Below, one piece after another: positions 35,829 through 45,660 of a stretch of DNA of 64,000 nucleotides. The notes under the pieces are model-generated. The model was not told where the DNA came from. It saw only the letters and a list, made by a program, of their open reading frames with translations, and searched no databases. The DNA comes from an uncultured Acetatifactor sp. Its GTDB lineage: Bacteria > Bacillota > Clostridia > Lachnospirales > Lachnospiraceae. The position numbers were made by a program, and so were the translations under genes. Where the stretch lies: the NCBI GenBank assembly GCA_910589035.1, contig CAJUSI010000039.1:62001-126000 (forward strand), given 5' to 3'. Position 1 is the stretch's first letter. Every line of letters starts with the position of its first letter.

Positions 35829-37199
35829 TTACTGCTCCAGAGCCGCGTTATAAGCTTCCACTTCCGCCTCCAGCTGGGACTTATAGGTCTCCACGATGGT
35901 CTGCGCGGGAGAGCCGTCCAGAGCATCGCCCTCGCCTACATGAGAGACATTGGCATAATTTCTTCTCTGGGGAACGATCTTCTCCATTATGGAATTGTAC
36001 CTTGCAATCTGCTCCGCGGTGTACTTGCTCTCCAGCTCCGCCGTATAGTTATCCAACTTCGCCTTGCAGATCATGGATGCCAGCACAGCCGCTCCCTCCG
36101 GGTTGGGCGCGCCGTTCACCATGGCATAGCCGTTGTCCCACACGGGCGTGGTGGCCTGCCTTCCGTCATAAGTGGGCAGGGGGACAAAGTCAAACTCGTC
36201 TGTGCTGGTTCCGTCGTTAGACAGTCCTGCGCTGGGGCCGGCTTCCGAGAACATGGCGCACTGCCTTGCCTCCAGCCAGCCGCTGTCTCCGGGACAGCTT
36301 GTATTAATCTGGCCGAATTTGTTCAGGAAATCAAACCACTGCATGCACTCCTCGGTGTCGATACCCACCGCCAGCTTGCCGTCGCCCACTTCATAGACAG
36401 GCATGCCGTCATTGGCAAATCCGAAATTCTGTCTCTTAAATCTGGGTCCAAGGCCCCACTGGTCGATCTCGCCGTCGCCGTCCGTATCCCGGGTGAAATA
36501 TTCCATATACTCCAGGAACTTATCATAGGTCCACTCTCCGGCCTCATACAGCTCCACCGGGTCTTTCTTGCCCTCCTCGCTAAACAGCGTCTTGTTGTAA
36601 ATGATCAGATAGGGCGATGTAATAGCGGAGTTGGTGTATACATAGTGCTCGCCGCGGTACAGGAACGCATCTGCGGACGCCTTGTCGCACACGCTGTAGT
36701 CCAGGTACTGGTCGATGGGCTGATACAGCTTATCCACTGCGTCCCCGGGGAACCTGGCATTTCCCTCTGTGTAAACCAGGTCGAACAGATCCCCTGTAGC
36801 CATGGCCTCCTGGATTGCGTCCGCCCCCTTGTTCCATCCTACCACATTGACGGTAACCTTGCCGCCGTACTTCGCCTCAAACTCAGCGATGGCGGACTTC
36901 ACCACATCGTCCGCATCCCAGTACAGGGCGATGGTCACATTGGGATTCTCCAGAGTCTCAACGCTCTGATAGCTCCAGCCGCCTTCTGTACCGGCGCTCT
37001 GGTCATCCCCTTCTCCCTGGCTCTCCCCGCCGCTCTGTGCATCGTCGGAGCTGCCTGAGGAATCCTGCGTGCTCTCAGACCCCTGGGAATTCCCTGCGGG
37101 CGAACTCTCCTCGCTGCCCGAATCACCGCAGCCTGCCAGCAAGCCTGCGCACATCACCGCACTCATCAGTAAACCAATCATTTTTTTGCTTTTCATCAT
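35829..37199 (-). CDS. Sugar ABC transporter substrate-binding lipoprotein
   Basis: A 456-residue CUT1 binding lipoprotein. It has a signal peptide with lipobox LLAGC (Cys at about residue 24), a Ser/Gly/Glu-rich linker of about 50 residues, and a type 2 binding domain starting at VTIALYWDADDVVKSA. An EF-hand-like calcium loop, DTDGDGEIDQWG, occurs near residue 250 and is common in this binding-protein group. AGGAGG stands 3 bases before the first ATG (37199) and 6 before the second (37196), so the true start may be 3 bases later. It follows the MalG-like permease (62-base gap) and is the last gene before a strong terminator. Confidence 0.93.
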   Translation of the reverse strand: MMKSKKMIGLLMSAVMCAGLLAGCGDSGSEESSPAGNSQGSESTQDSSGSSDDAQSGGESQGEGDDQSAGTEGGWSYQSVETLENPNVTIALYWDADDVVKSAIAEFEAKYGGKVTVNVVGWNKGADAIQEAMATGDLFDLVYTEGNARFPGDAVDKLYQPIDQYLDYSVCDKASADAFLYRGEHYVYTNSAITSPYLIIYNKTLFSEEGKKDPVELYEAGEWTYDKFLEYMEYFTRDTDGDGEIDQWGLGPRFKRQNFGFANDGMPVYEVGDGKLAVGIDTEECMQWFDFLNKFGQINTSCPGDSGWLEARQCAMFSEAGPSAGLSNDGTSTDEFDFVPLPTYDGRQATTPVWDNGYAMVNGAPNPEGAAVLASMICKAKLDNYTAELESKYTAEQIARYNSIMEKIVPQRRNYANVSHVGEGDALDGSPAQTIVETYKSQLEAEVEAYNAALEQ

Positions 37200-37260
37200 A
37201 AACCTCCTTGAAATTTGAAATGTATTTATGTTAAACCTTTCGGTTATAACCGACTTTATT

Positions 37261-38268
37261 CTACCCCTTAATCCCGGAAGACTCCACGCCCTCCACGAAG
37301 AACCTCTGGGTAAACAGATACAGCACCAGGGGCGGTATCAGGAAGAGCAGCACGCCCCCGTAGGCCATTCCCTGAGCGGCCTGGAGATTGCGCCCGTTGG
37401 CGCCGTACAGCCCGCTCTCCACGATGGAGCCGATGAGAGCCTCATTCTTATATGCGTCCGCCAGGGACTGCACTGCCACGGCCAGGTTCTTGTTCCCCGT
37501 GCTGAAGAAGGAATTGGACATCATGGTCTCGTTCCAATGCCACACAATGGAGAACAGGAATACCGTCAGGGCAGAGGATCTCGCATTGGGCATCATCACC
37601 TTCACAAAGGTCTTCCAGGGCCCGCAGCCGTCTATCTTCGCCGCCTCCTCCAGCTCCTTGGGCATATTCCGGAAAAACTGCCTGTAGATATAGATGAACA
37701 GTCCGGACCGCACGCCCACTCCCAGGAAGGAGGGCAGGTAAAAGGTCAGATTGCTGTTGAGCAGGTTCGCGGTATACGCCGTATATTCCTTTCCCGTAAT
37801 CAACGCCAGCAGGCGGCTTATTCCGAAGAAGTCAAAATACCGGTACTGCACCATCAGCGGAAGGAATACCAGCTGGGTGGGAATCACAATGGTCATAATC
37901 ACCATGGCGAAAAGCGGCCCCCTCAGTTTAAAACGGAATCTTGCAAATCCATATCCTACAATAGCGCACATCACCACCTGTATCACCGCGCAGGAGAGAC
38001 ACAGCACCGCGCTCCTCCCAAAGGCGGGCCAGAAGTCAAGCCCGATCATCGCCGCCTTGATATTGGTCATGGTCAGCGACTTGGGGATCCAGATGACGCT
38101 GGGATCCGAATACTGCTCCACCGGCATGAACGCCTTGGAAAGAATCTGCAGCAGCGGATAGATAATCACGAAACCGATGATGAAGAACAGCAGGAACCGC
38201 ACCACCGACCACGCCAGCTTCGCCGCCTTTATGGTTTTCTTATTTTTATTCTTTATCGCCTTTATCAT
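37261..38268 (-). CDS. Carbohydrate ABC transporter permease, MalG/CUT1 type (second set)
   Basis: A 335-residue permease with a long basic N-terminus (NKNKKTIKAAKLAW), about six transmembrane helices, the EAA loop MPKELEEAAKIDGCGPWKTF and the C-terminal FFVEGVESSGIKG end of MalG-like subunits. An extension of about 40 residues over typical MalG proteins falls in the region between helices 5 and 6 (around residues 240-290). It works with the upstream MalF-like gene (156-base gap) and the downstream lipoprotein. Confidence 0.92.
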   Translation of the reverse strand: MIKAIKNKNKKTIKAAKLAWSVVRFLLFFIIGFVIIYPLLQILSKAFMPVEQYSDPSVIWIPKSLTMTNIKAAMIGLDFWPAFGRSAVLCLSCAVIQVVMCAIVGYGFARFRFKLRGPLFAMVIMTIVIPTQLVFLPLMVQYRYFDFFGISRLLALITGKEYTAYTANLLNSNLTFYLPSFLGVGVRSGLFIYIYRQFFRNMPKELEEAAKIDGCGPWKTFVKVMMPNARSSALTVFLFSIVWHWNETMMSNSFFSTGNKNLAVAVQSLADAYKNEALIGSIVESGLYGANGRNLQAAQGMAYGGVLLFLIPPLVLYLFTQRFFVEGVESSGIKG

Positions 38269-38424
38269 GGCCTACCTCTCATTCCAGTTCCGCATCCGCC
38301 CATACCGCGCTCCAGGCCCCGTGACGGGATTCCCTGATGCCCCGCGCATTCGCCCATAAGGAAGTGCCTGCAAAGAACCGGAAGACAATTCCCCGGCATA
38401 CAGGGCACGGGCAGGCAGATGCCG

Positions 38425-39339
38425 TTACTCCTCATTCACATAGAATACATGTCTCGATATCAAACCGCCCACCACGATGAGCACCACCATTGCAATCACG
38501 CACATCAGCCACCCCATGGCGCAGCTTACGCCCATATTCGTGGTCCCCTCCGAGATGAACTTAATCATCTTGTTGGACACATTGGTGAAGGAATCCACAA
38601 TGGAATAAATCACCACCACCAATGTCATGGGCGACACCCGCACCCAGGTAATCTTCCAGAAGCACTCCCATGCCGTGGCCCCCTCAATCTGGGCCGCCTC
38701 GTATTCCGCCCTGGGGACGCTCTGGAGGCCGGACAGGTACAGGATGATCTGGATTCCCGACAGCCACACGATGTCGAAAATCCGGTTGGATATCTGCTCG
38801 AACACCTGCCTTATCTTGTCCGGAAACCCGATGGAGTTCAGCAGCACCGCCAGGCCGTCGCTGCTGAAGACGAAGCTGTTCTCCGTCTCCAGATCCGTGT
38901 CCAGACCGTTATAGCGCAGAATCTGGATCACCACCCCGCTTGCGATGATCACCGGCAGGAAGAACAGCGCCCTGGCCGCCGCCCGCCCCCGGAACTTCTG
39001 GTTCAGCAATATGGCGATGAACAGGCTGAACACACACACCAGGGAAGCCTCATACCAGAAACTGGACACCCCGGGGCCGAAGGTCTTGGGGATAAAGTAC
39101 ACATCCTGAAAGGGACTGGTAAAATTTTCAATCCCCACAAAGCTCGTCTCCACCCCCGCAGGCGTAAAGCTCACCTTGCTGAAGGCATACTTTACGGAAG
39201 TGATCAGGGGGCGCAGGAACAACCCCAGGAATCCCACGAGCCAGGGTGAGATGAAGAGATAGCCGTACAGGGCTTCCTTCCTGCGCAGGTCGTTCTTTTT
39301 CTTCTTGTTGGAAGATTTTTTCTTATTTTCCGCCATCAT
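38425..39339 (-). CDS. Carbohydrate ABC transporter permease, MalF/CUT1 type (second set)
   Basis: A 304-residue permease with a Lys-rich N-terminus (residues 4-20), first helix at GYLFISPWLVGFLGLFLRPL, and the EAA loop AEYEAAQIEGATAWECFWKI. The start codon overlaps the stop of the DUF5696 gene (ATGATGG at 39339), so the transporter and the DUF5696 protein are translationally coupled. That coupling is strong evidence that DUF5696 and this transporter act together. Confidence 0.93.
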   Translation of the reverse strand: MMAENKKKSSNKKKKNDLRRKEALYGYLFISPWLVGFLGLFLRPLITSVKYAFSKVSFTPAGVETSFVGIENFTSPFQDVYFIPKTFGPGVSSFWYEASLVCVFSLFIAILLNQKFRGRAAARALFFLPVIIASGVVIQILRYNGLDTDLETENSFVFSSDGLAVLLNSIGFPDKIRQVFEQISNRIFDIVWLSGIQIILYLSGLQSVPRAEYEAAQIEGATAWECFWKITWVRVSPMTLVVVIYSIVDSFTNVSNKMIKFISEGTTNMGVSCAMGWLMCVIAMVVLIVVGGLISRHVFYVNEE

Positions 39340-41633
39340 CGCTCGCCCCCTTTCTTATAGATAAAATCCTCCGGTGCCACTTCCGTGCCCTCCACCGTCA
39401 CCGCTTTTTCCGTATAATTCACATAGACCACAGTCCCGTCAGAAAACTCCGTCCGGTACACACCCTCCTGAAGCCTGCAATGCCCTGTGATTTCCGCATC
39501 GCTCACCTGATTCAGAAGCTCCGCCGTCCTGCCGTACCACCCCGCCAGGGTATCCACCCAGGCCTCATAATTGCCGCTGAATATGGCATTGTACCTGGTA
39601 TCGCTCAAAACCTCATTGTCCGCGTACATCAGGCAGGCCGAAAGGCTGCTTCCCGTCTCCGCCGCCTTCAATACCAGCCGCTCCGGATCCGCGCTCAGGT
39701 TCAGGGGCTCCGTGGAGCAGGACACCATCCCGTGCAGCACGATCTGGTAGAAGGGCACCGTCTCGTCCTCGATATCGTATTCCGAGGAACCGGTGGGCGC
39801 GTCATAAATATGGGTCGCATAGGGGAAGGTATAGGCATTCCCATTGTCCACGCATATGTAATCAAATGCGTCCCTGTACGCTGTGAACACATTCTCCCAG
39901 ACGCCCAGGGCATCCGCCCTGTCAATCCCGTTCTCCTTGTGGGTAAAATCGGAGTAAAGGCCGCTTCCCAGGGTGGACAGGGCAGGCTGCGCACCATAGA
40001 ACTTATCCTTCTCTTCCAGCACCTCCTGCGCCACCTGGAAAATCTTTGCCGGCGCCAGGATTTTCCACCGATCCCGGTTGTTCTTTCCCATGGAATTATA
40101 ATCATAAGTGTACTGGTAAGCCGGGGTGGAGCCCACGGTCTGGGCCGCGTCGTTATATTCCGAAATCCCGCCCCCGCCCTCGTACAGATTCACGAAATCC
40201 AGATCCAGAAACAGTTCTATGCCCTTCTGCCCCGCGTACTCCGCCAGGGAAGCGAATCCGGATTTCCCTCCCAGCTTCCCCTCATAGGAGACGCCTGAAG
40301 GCACCCTGGACTCCATGCCGCCCTTCTGCCACCCGGTGTACTTCACCGCCATGTCCCCGATTCCCGCTTCCTCCAGCGCTCCCAGAATCTCTTCCGCCTG
40401 GGCATAGGTGGTCAGGGGCTCCATGATGCGGGCCTTCACCCCCAGGATGTATTCCTCCTTCCGCAGTCCCCCCAGAAGGTTTACATAAAAGGGCGCTTCC
40501 GTGCGGTTCGCCTCCGGAGATATGCCGTACCTTTCCTTCAGATAATCCTTATAGGCATCCGCCATATCCACATAGTCCAGCTCCTCTTCCGAAAGCAATA
40601 CGTATTCCACCCGGTATCTTTCCGTCTTCGGCGTCACCGGCGAGATGGTCAGGGATATCACCGTGTCCCCGCCCTGCCCGTTGGAGGCATAGGTATTCCC
40701 CTGCAGGAAGGTGGTCCTGGTAAAGGGACGGTACCGGAAGGAAGCGTACACATTGTTATAGCTGTTCAGGGTGCCGCTGGTCATGGCGTTCACCGCAGCG
40801 TTGGTCTCCCCCCGGGAGAGGATGGCCAGAAATCCCCGGCTGCCGTCCTTCATGCCGAACACCGGCAGCCTCGCCGTCTCGCTGTCCGCGGAAAGCTTCT
40901 CTGTAATCAGGGACAGATCCCTGCCGTAGACCGTCTGGGAATAGGCCCCGTAGGAGGCCTTGTCATTATTCAGGTAAATCAGCGCCCCCGAGCCGTCCGG
41001 CACCAGGATATATCCCTCGCTCTCCGTCCCGGCCGCCCCGAAGAAGGGAAGGAAAGCGATATCTGTCAGGTGAAAAAGCGAATCCCCCTTGCCCTCCACG
41101 ATATCCTCCACTACAATCTCCGCCACCAGGCCCTTATCGTTCAGATGGTACTCCACGGGAATCTCGAAGCCGGCCGCCTGGAAATCATACAGGAAACGGA
41201 TTCCCCCGTCCCCGGTCCCTGTGAAGGTGAGCCAGTCCTTGTTCACGCACTCGGTGGTACTGTTCTTCACGCTCACATTGCCCGCTGTGTCCGCGTAAGT
41301 CACATAGAGCTGGCTGCGCAGGTTCGTCATGTTGATCCCCGCTGCCAGCGGATCCTCCTCCCGGGGATTGGATTCATAGAGATGCCCGCTCCTTTTATCC
41401 AGCACGGCAATGGTCCCGTCCGCGTTTGCCATCAGCTCGAAGCCGTCGTTCTCCGCCACCTTCATGGCGTAGTTCCCGTCGGAAGGCTTCCCGAACTGCC
41501 CTGCCGCGCCGGATGCTTCCCCTTCCGCATACGCCGTCCCGCAGGGCATGGAACCGAAAGCCAACGGTAAGGCCAATGCCAGAAGAAGGGACCATGCATA
41601 TGCTTTTCTGCCTTTCTTTCTTTTCAACCTCAT
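39336..41633 (-). CDS. DUF5696-family secreted protein
   Basis: A 765-residue protein with a Sec signal peptide (basic start, hydrophobic ALALPLAFG, cleavage likely near residue 36). I recognise the family from segments such as GYILVPDGSGALIYLNN, then TERYRVEYVLLSEE and the ADAYKDYLKERYG region; it has no established biochemical function. Later parts (LFLDLDFVNLYEGGG, DYICVDNGNAYTFPYATH, CLMYADNEVL) look like a TIM-barrel glycosidase-like fold with acidic residues at strand ends, so it may bind or cut glycans at the cell surface; that is inference. There is no membrane anchor or lipobox. It sits between an NHL-Yip1 membrane protein gene and a MalF-like gene and overlaps the latter. Confidence 0.8.
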   Translation of the reverse strand: MRLKRKKGRKAYAWSLLLALALPLAFGSMPCGTAYAEGEASGAAGQFGKPSDGNYAMKVAENDGFELMANADGTIAVLDKRSGHLYESNPREEDPLAAGINMTNLRSQLYVTYADTAGNVSVKNSTTECVNKDWLTFTGTGDGGIRFLYDFQAAGFEIPVEYHLNDKGLVAEIVVEDIVEGKGDSLFHLTDIAFLPFFGAAGTESEGYILVPDGSGALIYLNNDKASYGAYSQTVYGRDLSLITEKLSADSETARLPVFGMKDGSRGFLAILSRGETNAAVNAMTSGTLNSYNNVYASFRYRPFTRTTFLQGNTYASNGQGGDTVISLTISPVTPKTERYRVEYVLLSEEELDYVDMADAYKDYLKERYGISPEANRTEAPFYVNLLGGLRKEEYILGVKARIMEPLTTYAQAEEILGALEEAGIGDMAVKYTGWQKGGMESRVPSGVSYEGKLGGKSGFASLAEYAGQKGIELFLDLDFVNLYEGGGGISEYNDAAQTVGSTPAYQYTYDYNSMGKNNRDRWKILAPAKIFQVAQEVLEEKDKFYGAQPALSTLGSGLYSDFTHKENGIDRADALGVWENVFTAYRDAFDYICVDNGNAYTFPYATHIYDAPTGSSEYDIEDETVPFYQIVLHGMVSCSTEPLNLSADPERLVLKAAETGSSLSACLMYADNEVLSDTRYNAIFSGNYEAWVDTLAGWYGRTAELLNQVSDAEITGHCRLQEGVYRTEFSDGTVVYVNYTEKAVTVEGTEVAPEDFIYKKGGER

Positions 41634-41651
41634 CTTATTCTCCTCCCTTCC

Positions 41652-43757
41652 TCACAGCATCCGATAGCGAATTTCACTGTATACCGTCATGAAGAAGCTG
41701 TAAATCTGAACAACCAGTCCGGACAGCAGCACCGCAAAGAACACTGCAATCAGCACGCCGAACACGGTCAGGGCAAAGGAAGCCATGGTCTTCCCCAGAC
41801 TGTAGTCATGCAGGACGGACAGCCCCAGGAGAAAGAGCAGGAAGCTCCATACACCCGCTATGATAATCAGATAATTCAGGAACACCGCCTCGTCATATAC
41901 CATCAGGAACGACAGCGCCAGTCGGATATACCCGCAGACCACATAGGGAAGCAGCGCGTAGGCACAGCACACCCAGATCTCCGGCAGACGCCCCTTCCCC
42001 TCCATCAGGGTACAGAAGCACCAGTTCGCCACCACTACCATCCCGAAGATAATCACCGTTGTCAGCAGCACCTGGGGCAGGGACACATCCTGGAATCTGG
42101 TGCGGAAATCAAAATCTATGTAACCCCAGTTCAGGATTTCCAGCAGCACCCACGCTGTCAGAATCAGGTTGGCGGCCCGGAAGGAAAATTTCTTATTGTT
42201 CTTCAGCTCATGATATCCGTCCACGGGATGGCGCAGGATGTAAAAGGGGTATTTCCATTTCGGCATCCTGGCATAGAAGCCGTCCATCTGCCGCTCCCCG
42301 TTTTTCACCGCCGTCCAGTACCGTTCCTTACGCTTCACCTTCATGACCTTAGCGCCCGCCATCAGCCCCAGCGCCCCCAGAACCACCAACAGGAACACCG
42401 CCGTGAAATGATTCCTGATTCCGTCGTTGCGCAGCATCTTCTTCGCCTTGGAGTAAATTTCCTGGGACTCATGGGACAGCGTGGCGTACTCCTCCGCCTT
42501 CCGGTAATCCCCCATATCGTAATAGGTCTCCGCCATGCAGTAGTACGCATAGAAGAAATTGGCGTCCATTTTCACCAGATCCTGGAAATAAGGAAGGGCC
42601 TCCTCCATCTTTCCCTGATTGTAGAGAGTGAGCCCGTCCATAAGCAGCTGCCCGAAGGAGGTGCGTTTGAACACGGTCAGGTTGTTTTTTCTGGAATCCA
42701 GTACCAGTACCCTGCTGCCCATTGTGTCCACGGCCGCGGCAGTGCCGAAGGTTCCCAGCTGGCTGCCCGCGCCGCCGAAGATGGAAATCTGGAAGCCCGT
42801 GTCGTCATACAGGAATACCCGCCCGTTGTAGGAATCCAGCGCATAGATAAAACCGCCGTCATCCGCCGCGATATCCACATAATTGGTCCGGAACACGCTC
42901 CCCTCCGGCTCGTCGCCCCAGGTCCTGTACTCGTTGGCCAGGATATTCTGCCCCAGGGGGTTGAGCTTGCGGATCATGGAGGAATCCTTTGGCGTACTGG
43001 AATATCCCGTCACGGTATAGATGAAACCCTCGCTGTCCGCGTCAAAGCTGGAGAACTCCACCGGAATGAAATTGCTCATCCTGGCCCGCTGCTCCTCAGA
43101 GGCAAACTTCCGCAGGGCCGCCTGAAACAGTACATCCGCCGTCACGTCCACCTCATTGCGCCCGTAGAACCCCAGAAACTCTCCCTCGGGACTCAGCATA
43201 TACGCCCCCTGGGTGGAATTCTCACTGATGATATAGACCGTGCCTATGGTATCCGTGACCACATTCCGGGGCAGAAAGGTCACATTGTCCGTGAAAAGTA
43301 CGGAATCCGGGCGGGTATAAAGCCTTTCCACCTGCCCCTCCTGGTCCATTGCTATCACCCGGCCATTCGCCGTGTCGGCAATGTAAATCTCCCCCGCCGG
43401 AGACACATAGATCCCCTTGGCGCCGCTGATATCCAGCTCCTCCTGCCGGTACCGGATCTCCTCTATCACATGGTCCACCCGGAAATCCCCGTCCAGGGCC
43501 ACCACTCTGTTGTTTCCGTTATCCAGAATATATATTGTCGCATCTTCATGCACATAAAAATCCGAAGGCTGCTTAAAATCTCCGATGCCAAGCTGCTTTC
43601 CGTTATAACTTGCCTCCGCCGTGTGAGTCGCCTGGGCGGCTATGCCCTCGTCGAACTCATCATAGCGGTAATCCGCCTTCACCGGGGCTGCCGGAACAGC
43701 CGTCAGGCAGACAGCTATGGCAAAGATTCCCGAAAGGATCGTTTTCCATTTGCGCAT
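41652..43757 (-). CDS. NHL-repeat / TPR / Yip1-domain membrane protein
   Basis: A 701-residue composite protein. A signal peptide (residues 1-30) is followed by NHL beta-propeller repeats (about 45-340; motifs such as DFYVHEDATIYILDNGNNRV and GEIYIADTANGRV). A TPR pair follows (about 370-430; ALPYFQDLVKMDANFFYAYY, then MGDYRKAEEYA), then one transmembrane helix (about 448-468), a cytoplasmic stretch and a C-terminal Yip1-like domain with about five helices (from WKYPFYILRHPVDGYHELK). The propeller and TPR would be extracellular. No catalytic motif is seen; a role as a surface scaffold or sensor for the linked transporters is inference. GGGGAGGAG precedes the ATG at 43757; a 12-codon longer frame overlaps the previous gene. 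Confidence 0.82.
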   Translation of the reverse strand: MRKWKTILSGIFAIAVCLTAVPAAPVKADYRYDEFDEGIAAQATHTAEASYNGKQLGIGDFKQPSDFYVHEDATIYILDNGNNRVVALDGDFRVDHVIEEIRYRQEELDISGAKGIYVSPAGEIYIADTANGRVIAMDQEGQVERLYTRPDSVLFTDNVTFLPRNVVTDTIGTVYIISENSTQGAYMLSPEGEFLGFYGRNEVDVTADVLFQAALRKFASEEQRARMSNFIPVEFSSFDADSEGFIYTVTGYSSTPKDSSMIRKLNPLGQNILANEYRTWGDEPEGSVFRTNYVDIAADDGGFIYALDSYNGRVFLYDDTGFQISIFGGAGSQLGTFGTAAAVDTMGSRVLVLDSRKNNLTVFKRTSFGQLLMDGLTLYNQGKMEEALPYFQDLVKMDANFFYAYYCMAETYYDMGDYRKAEEYATLSHESQEIYSKAKKMLRNDGIRNHFTAVFLLVVLGALGLMAGAKVMKVKRKERYWTAVKNGERQMDGFYARMPKWKYPFYILRHPVDGYHELKNNKKFSFRAANLILTAWVLLEILNWGYIDFDFRTRFQDVSLPQVLLTTVIIFGMVVVANWCFCTLMEGKGRLPEIWVCCAYALLPYVVCGYIRLALSFLMVYDEAVFLNYLIIIAGVWSFLLFLLGLSVLHDYSLGKTMASFALTVFGVLIAVFFAVLLSGLVVQIYSFFMTVYSEIRYRML

Positions 43758-43773
43758 TTCTCTCTCCTCCCCA

Positions 43774-44685
43774 TTATTCTTTGATTCCGGCATGGGCCAT
43801 GGTTTCCATGATACTGCTCTGGGTCACCAGGAACATAATCACCGGCGGTATCAGCATGATTAACGCCGCGGCCGCAGCCACCCCCGCCCTGGAGATTCCT
43901 CCGGACTGAATCTGCGCCAAAGCCGTGGGGAACAGCTTCAGGCTTTCCTTATAAATATAATTTCCTCCGGTCATGCTCCACACCCCCTGGAAGGCGAAGA
44001 TAATCTGGGTCAGCCACGCGGGCTTCACCAGGGGCATGACGATTTTGATGAAAATCTTAAACTCCGTCATCCCGTCCATCCTGGCAGCCTCCAGCAGGGA
44101 ATTGCTCAGCTGCTCCATGAACTGCTTCATCAGGAAGAGCCCCATGGAGGAAGCCACCGCCGGAAGGATCAGCGCCCAATAAGTATTGATGATATGGAGC
44201 TTCGCCATCACGATATAGCGGGGCAGCTCTATAACGCCCCCGGTGAACAGCAGCGAAATGGTGACCAGCTGGAACAGCACCTTCTTCCCCGGGAAATCAT
44301 GCTTCGCCAGAGGATACGCCGCCATGGAGGAGATGAGCACATTGCCCAGGGTTCCCGCAAAGCTCACGAACACGCTGTTGAACAGATACCTGGAAAAGGG
44401 CACCCACAGATTGTCCGCCAGCTGTCCGATGAGCTTGAAATTCTTCCCCGTGGGATTCTGCACCGTAAACCGGGGCGGGAAGATGAAGATCTCCTCCATG
44501 GGCTTGAAGGCCTGCACGATGGAATACACCACCGGAAGCGCCATGAACGCCCCCAGAAGCGCCAGCAGCAGGAATACCACAATATTGCCCCCCATTGACC
44601 GGTTCAGTTCATTTTTCTTTCTGTATTTCCACCTCTCCTTCAAGGAAAGGTGCGGTTTTTTTACCGCTGTTTTACTTTTCTCCAT
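43774..44685 (-). CDS. Carbohydrate ABC transporter permease, MalG/CUT1 type (third set)
   Basis: A 303-residue permease of the LplC/YtcP-like branch. It has a charged N-terminus rich in Lys, about six helices, the EAA loop SNSLLEAARMDGMTEFKIFI and the C-terminus METMAHAGIKE. It lies 18 bases after the MalF-like gene and 16 bases before the NHL-Yip1 gene. The set feeds on the large CBM-fused binding protein encoded first in the operon. Confidence 0.92.
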   Translation of the reverse strand: MEKSKTAVKKPHLSLKERWKYRKKNELNRSMGGNIVVFLLLALLGAFMALPVVYSIVQAFKPMEEIFIFPPRFTVQNPTGKNFKLIGQLADNLWVPFSRYLFNSVFVSFAGTLGNVLISSMAAYPLAKHDFPGKKVLFQLVTISLLFTGGVIELPRYIVMAKLHIINTYWALILPAVASSMGLFLMKQFMEQLSNSLLEAARMDGMTEFKIFIKIVMPLVKPAWLTQIIFAFQGVWSMTGGNYIYKESLKLFPTALAQIQSGGISRAGVAAAAALIMLIPPVIMFLVTQSSIMETMAHAGIKE

Positions 44686-44703
44686 GCCCCGTTTCCTCCC
44701 TTA

Positions 44704-45660
44704 TCAATCCTTCTCCACCAGCACAGACTGGATAACCTTGTTCACCAGAAGCATCACCAGCAGCAGAATCGTCGCAATGGCGCAGGCATATCCCATGTCA
44801 TAGCGCACGCTGCCGTAATCGTGAATATGGGTCATGATGGTATGGGCGGCGTAGTTGGTGCTGGGGAAGCCCGCCAGTGCGATGGAAATCTGCCCCACCG
44901 CAAAGGAGGAGGAAATCTGCATTACCGCCCCGAAGAGCATCTGCTGCTTCATGGAGGGCAGGGTCAGGTAAATCAGCTCCTGGAAACGGTTCTTGATGCC
45001 GTCTATGGAGCCCGCCTCGTAGATAGAGCGGTCCACCGTCTTAAAGCCCGCCATGAAGGCCAGGAAGCCCGCGCCCAGGCTCAGCCAGAATTGCACGATT
45101 ATCAAAGCCGCCATCACGAATTTCTCATCCGTGAACCACTTGATCGGGTCATTGATAATCCCGATATCCATAAAGGTCATCAGCACCGAATTCACCAGGC
45201 CGTACTGGTCATCGGAAAAAATATACTGCCAGATCATGTACATGTTCCCCGAAAGACTGGGGGCGTAGAACACCAGCGTCATGAATGTCCGCAGGGGCTT
45301 GGGCAGGTCATTGATGAACCAGGCCAGGATAAAGCACAGCATATAGCCGATGGGCCCCGTAATCACCGCGAAGACAATGGTATTCTTGATGGCCAGAAGG
45401 AAGATTTCATCATTCAGGAACAGCGCCTTGTAATTGGACAGCCCGATGAACTCCGGCACATTCAGCATATTAAAATAAGTAAAGCTCAGGCCGATGGCAG
45501 CAAACACCGGAATGATGGTAAAGATGGTAAAAAGGATGAAATAGGGCGCCAGCAGCATATAACTGGTCCTGCTCCGCTTCACCTGCTGCCACAGAGTCAG
45601 TGTACTCTTCTGGCGCTTCGGGAAAAATATCCTCCATATGGAAACAATCTGCTCTCTCAT
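44704..45660 (-). CDS. Carbohydrate ABC transporter permease, MalF/CUT1 type (third set)
   Basis: A 318-residue permease with six predicted helices; the first is YMLLAPYFILFTIFTIIPVF. The position of the EAA loop is taken by DRSIYEAGSIDGIKNRFQEL. The ATG overlaps the stop of the giant binding protein (ATGA at 45657-45660), so the two are translationally coupled. GGAGACGG is the ribosome-binding site inside the upstream gene. Confidence 0.92.
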   Translation of the reverse strand: MREQIVSIWRIFFPKRQKSTLTLWQQVKRSRTSYMLLAPYFILFTIFTIIPVFAAIGLSFTYFNMLNVPEFIGLSNYKALFLNDEIFLLAIKNTIVFAVITGPIGYMLCFILAWFINDLPKPLRTFMTLVFYAPSLSGNMYMIWQYIFSDDQYGLVNSVLMTFMDIGIINDPIKWFTDEKFVMAALIIVQFWLSLGAGFLAFMAGFKTVDRSIYEAGSIDGIKNRFQELIYLTLPSMKQQMLFGAVMQISSSFAVGQISIALAGFPSTNYAAHTIMTHIHDYGSVRYDMGYACAIATILLLVMLLVNKVIQSVLVEKD